This document shows, piece after piece, positions 62,249 to 64,000 of a stretch of DNA of 64,000 bases. How positions within the stretch are numbered: position 1 is the stretch's first letter; the number at the start of each line of letters is the position of its first letter. The stretch covers positions 496,001-560,000 of the forward strand of contig NZ_CP195847.1 in assembly GCF_051513965.1 (NCBI RefSeq). Reading direction: 5' to 3'. This stretch comes from Paramicrobacterium sp051513965. GTDB taxonomy: Bacteria > Actinomycetota > Actinomycetes > Actinomycetales > Microbacteriaceae. The translations under genes and the position numbers were made by a program. Below the pieces are notes generated by a model. The model worked only from the letters and a program-made list of their open reading frames with translations. It was not told the DNA's origin and searched no databases.

Positions 62249-62623
62249 ATGGCACGTCTCGCCGGCGTAGACATTCCTCGCGACAAGCGCGTGGAAGTCG
62301 CACTGACGTACATCTACGGTGTCGGCCGCACTCGGGCGCTCAAGACCCTCGCGGACACCAACATTGACGGAAACACTCGCGTCAAGGACCTCACCGACGA
62401 CCAGCTCGTCGCACTCCGTGACTACATCGAAGGCAACTTCCAGGTGGAGGGTGACCTTCGCCGCGAGGTCGCCGCTGACATCCGCCGCAAGGTCGAGATC
62501 GGCTCGTACCAGGGCATCCGCCACCGTCGCGGACTCCCCGTGCACGGTCAGCGCACGAAGACCAACGCGCGCACCCGCAAGGGCCCGAAGCGCACTGTCG
62601 CCGGCAAGAAGAAGGCCCGCTAG
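62249..62623 (+). CDS. rpsM: 30S ribosomal protein S13
   Basis: This 124-residue head protein contacts P-site tRNA and bridges to the 50S subunit. ARLAGVDIPRDKRVEVALTY opens it and RHRRGLPVHGQRTKTNARTR is the conserved C-terminal block. AGGAG lies before the ATG. It is 142 bases after rpmJ and 34 before rpsK. Confidence 0.98.
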   Translation: MARLAGVDIPRDKRVEVALTYIYGVGRTRALKTLADTNIDGNTRVKDLTDDQLVALRDYIEGNFQVEGDLRREVAADIRRKVEIGSYQGIRHRRGLPVHGQRTKTNARTRKGPKRTVAGKKKAR

Positions 62624-62657
62624 GTCGGCCTCGCCTCAAGGATTCAGGAGATAACCA

Positions 62658-63056
62658 ATGGCAGCAACCAAGTCGGCCGTCCGTAAGCCGCGCAAGAAGG
62701 AAAAGAAGAACATCGCTGTGGGTCAGGCCCACATCAAGTCGACCTTCAACAACACCATCGTCTCGATCACCGACCCTTCCGGTGCCGTCGTCAGCTGGGC
62801 TTCGTCCGGTGGCGTGGGCTTCAAGGGCTCGCGTAAGTCGACGCCGTTCGCCGCGCAGATGGCAGCCGAGTCGGCCGCCCGTCAGGCGCAGGAGCACGGC
62901 ATGAAGAAGGTTGACGTCTTCGTCAAGGGACCGGGCTCGGGTCGCGAGACCGCCATCCGTTCGCTGCAGGCCGCTGGTCTCGAGGTCGGTTCGATCTCGG
63001 ACGTCACGCCGCAGGCTCACAACGGATGCCGCCCGCCCAAGCGCCGCCGCGTCTAA
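62658..63056 (+). CDS. rpsK: 30S ribosomal protein S11
   Basis: This 132-residue platform protein helps select the correct mRNA-tRNA pairing. VGQAHIKSTFNNTIVSITDP, GSRKSTPFAAQMAAESAARQ and PQAHNGCRPPKRRRV are conserved. CAGGAG precedes the ATG. rpsD, which often follows, is absent and rpoA comes next. Confidence 0.98.
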   Translation: MAATKSAVRKPRKKEKKNIAVGQAHIKSTFNNTIVSITDPSGAVVSWASSGGVGFKGSRKSTPFAAQMAAESAARQAQEHGMKKVDVFVKGPGSGRETAIRSLQAAGLEVGSISDVTPQAHNGCRPPKRRRV

Positions 63057-63072
63057 GCACTTCACTCCCGAG

Positions 63073-63098
63073 ATCGGGCCGGTTCATCCCGGCTCGAT
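63073..63098 (+). terminator. Hairpin between rpsK and rpoA
   Basis: ATCGGGCCGG (63073-63082) pairs with CCGGCTCGAT (63089-63098), with one G-U pair, around TTCATC. It starts 16 bases after rpsK and lacks a T run. It may reduce readthrough into rpoA. Confidence 0.5.
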
Positions 63099-63134
63099 TC
63101 TCGCCGGTTAAACAACTCAATATCCCGTCAACGC

Positions 63135-63156
63135 AAGTGTCATATAGCGGACACTT
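63135..63156. promoter_or_regulatory. Inverted repeat just upstream of rpoA
   Basis: AAGTGTC (63135-63141) and GACACTT (63150-63156) are separated by ATATAGCG, 18 bases before the rpoA start. It is either a leader hairpin or an operator over a TATAGC-like -10. Confidence 0.4.
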
Positions 63157-63174
63157 AGCCGAAAGGAATACATA

Positions 63175-64000
63175 GTGCTTATTGCACAGCGCCCAACGCT
63201 CACCGAGGAGAACATCTCGGAGTTCCGCAGCCGCTTCGTGATCGAGCCGCTCGAGCCCGGTTTCGGATACACGCTCGGCAACTCGCTCCGTCGCACCCTG
63301 CTCTCGTCGATCCCCGGCGCCGCTGTCACCAGCGTCCGCATCGATGGCGTGCTGCACGAGTTCAGCACGATCCCCGGTGTGAAGGAAGACGTCACCGAGA
63401 TCATCCTCAACATCAAGGGCCTCGTCGTCTCCAGCGAGCACGACGAGCCGATCACCGCGTACCTCCGCAAGACCGGTTCCGGCCAGGTCACGGCTGCGGA
63501 CATCTCGGCTCCCGCGGGTGTCGAGGTCCACAACCCCGACCTCGTGATCGCCACTCTCAACGAGGACGCCAAGTTCGAGCTCGAGCTCACCATCGAGCGC
63601 GGCCGTGGCTACGTCTCGGCGAGCCAGAACCGCAACGAGTTCTCCGAGGCCGGCCAGATTCCGGTCGACTCGATCTACTCGCCCGTGCTGAAGGTCACCT
63701 ACCGCGTCGAGGCGACGCGTGCCGGTGAGCGCACCGACTTCGACCGCCTCGTGGTCGACGTCGAGACGAAGGAAGCCATCATGCCGCGCGACGCGATCGC
63801 CTCGGCGGGAAGCACCCTCGTCGAGCTGTTCGGCCTCGCGAAGGAGCTCAACAACCAGGCCGAGGGCATCGAGCTCGGCGCCGCGCCCGCCGAGACCGTG
63901 CTCTCGAGCGAGCTGTCGGTTCCGATCGAGGACCTCGACCTCTCGGTTCGTTCGTACAACTGCCTCAAGCGTGAGGGGATCAACACGGTCTCCGAGCTGG
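63175..64000 (+). CDS. rpoA: RNA polymerase alpha subunit, 3' end outside window
   Basis: The first 275 residues are present and the frame is open to the window edge. GTG 63175 follows GAAAGGAATACATA. The N-terminal dimerisation domain is complete: FVIEPLEPGFGYTLGNSLRR is the signature, followed by TEIILNIKGLVVSSEHDEP. The linker (AAPAETVLSSELSVP) and the first part of the C-terminal domain (IEDLDLSVRSYNCLKREGIN), which binds UP elements and activators, are visible. Confidence 0.98.
   Translation, partial: MLIAQRPTLTEENISEFRSRFVIEPLEPGFGYTLGNSLRRTLLSSIPGAAVTSVRIDGVLHEFSTIPGVKEDVTEIILNIKGLVVSSEHDEPITAYLRKTGSGQVTAADISAPAGVEVHNPDLVIATLNEDAKFELELTIERGRGYVSASQNRNEFSEAGQIPVDSIYSPVLKVTYRVEATRAGERTDFDRLVVDVETKEAIMPRDAIASAGSTLVELFGLAKELNNQAEGIELGAAPAETVLSSELSVPIEDLDLSVRSYNCLKREGINTVSEL

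Overview
The window is a high-GC actinobacterial chromosome segment. Its 16S signatures, the rpoB-rpoC-rrn-str-S10-spc-alpha gene order and the protein sequences point to Microbacteriaceae, most likely Microbacterium or a close relative. This is inference from reading; no database search was run.

Layout. 1-5.9 kb: the 3' part of rpoB and all of rpoC, closed by a strong terminator. 5.9-7.7 kb: two membrane-anchored proteins of unknown function. 7.7-13.65 kb: a complete rRNA operon (16S-23S-5S) with no tRNA in its spacers and a strong terminator. 13.7-29.6 kb: a colinear, tightly coupled locus made of a PP2C phosphatase, an FHA protein, a transmembrane Ser/Thr kinase, a degenerate FHA/DNA-binding protein, a 1,755-residue Ig-like/FN3 surface protein, a MoxR ATPase, a DUF58 protein, a transglutaminase-like membrane protein with its whole catalytic triad replaced, another FHA protein and a small membrane protein. 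29.6-31.8 kb: an unknown soluble protein and a Gln/Pro/Gly-rich membrane-anchored protein. 31.8-36.5 kb: the str operon (rpsL-rpsG-fusA-tuf). 36.6 kb: an orphan MT0933-type antitoxin-like gene. 37.25-46.9 kb: the S10 and spc ribosomal protein clusters, without rpsN. 47.0-50.7 kb: secY-adk-map and a PabC-like aminotransferase.

50.7-58.3 kb is a block that interrupts the usual map-infA junction. It holds a divergent PRD-type mannitol regulator and an operon for an orphan EIIB, HPr, enzyme I, mannitol EIICB, mannitol EIIA and mannitol-1-phosphate dehydrogenase. That is a complete PEP-to-fructose-6-phosphate mannitol route including the general PTS proteins. 58.3-61.45 kb looks like acquired or rearranged DNA: gene-poor sequence, a PadR regulator divergent from a glycosidase-like gene across duplicated palindromes, and an IS481-type transposase with an abnormal 3' end. 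61.7-64 kb resumes the alpha operon (infA-rpmJ-rpsM-rpsK-rpoA, no rpsD), and rpoA runs off the window.

The most interesting part is the 13.7-29.6 kb locus. It joins reversible Ser/Thr phosphorylation (PP2C, kinase, three FHA-type proteins) to a giant cell-surface protein and a MoxR/DUF58/transglutaminase-like membrane module. The giant gene appears to have its own promoter with an inverted repeat in the spacer, directly downstream of a gene for a putative DNA-binding FHA-like protein. I propose a phospho-regulated surface-protein assembly or display system in which the transglutaminase-like subunit is a pseudoenzyme.
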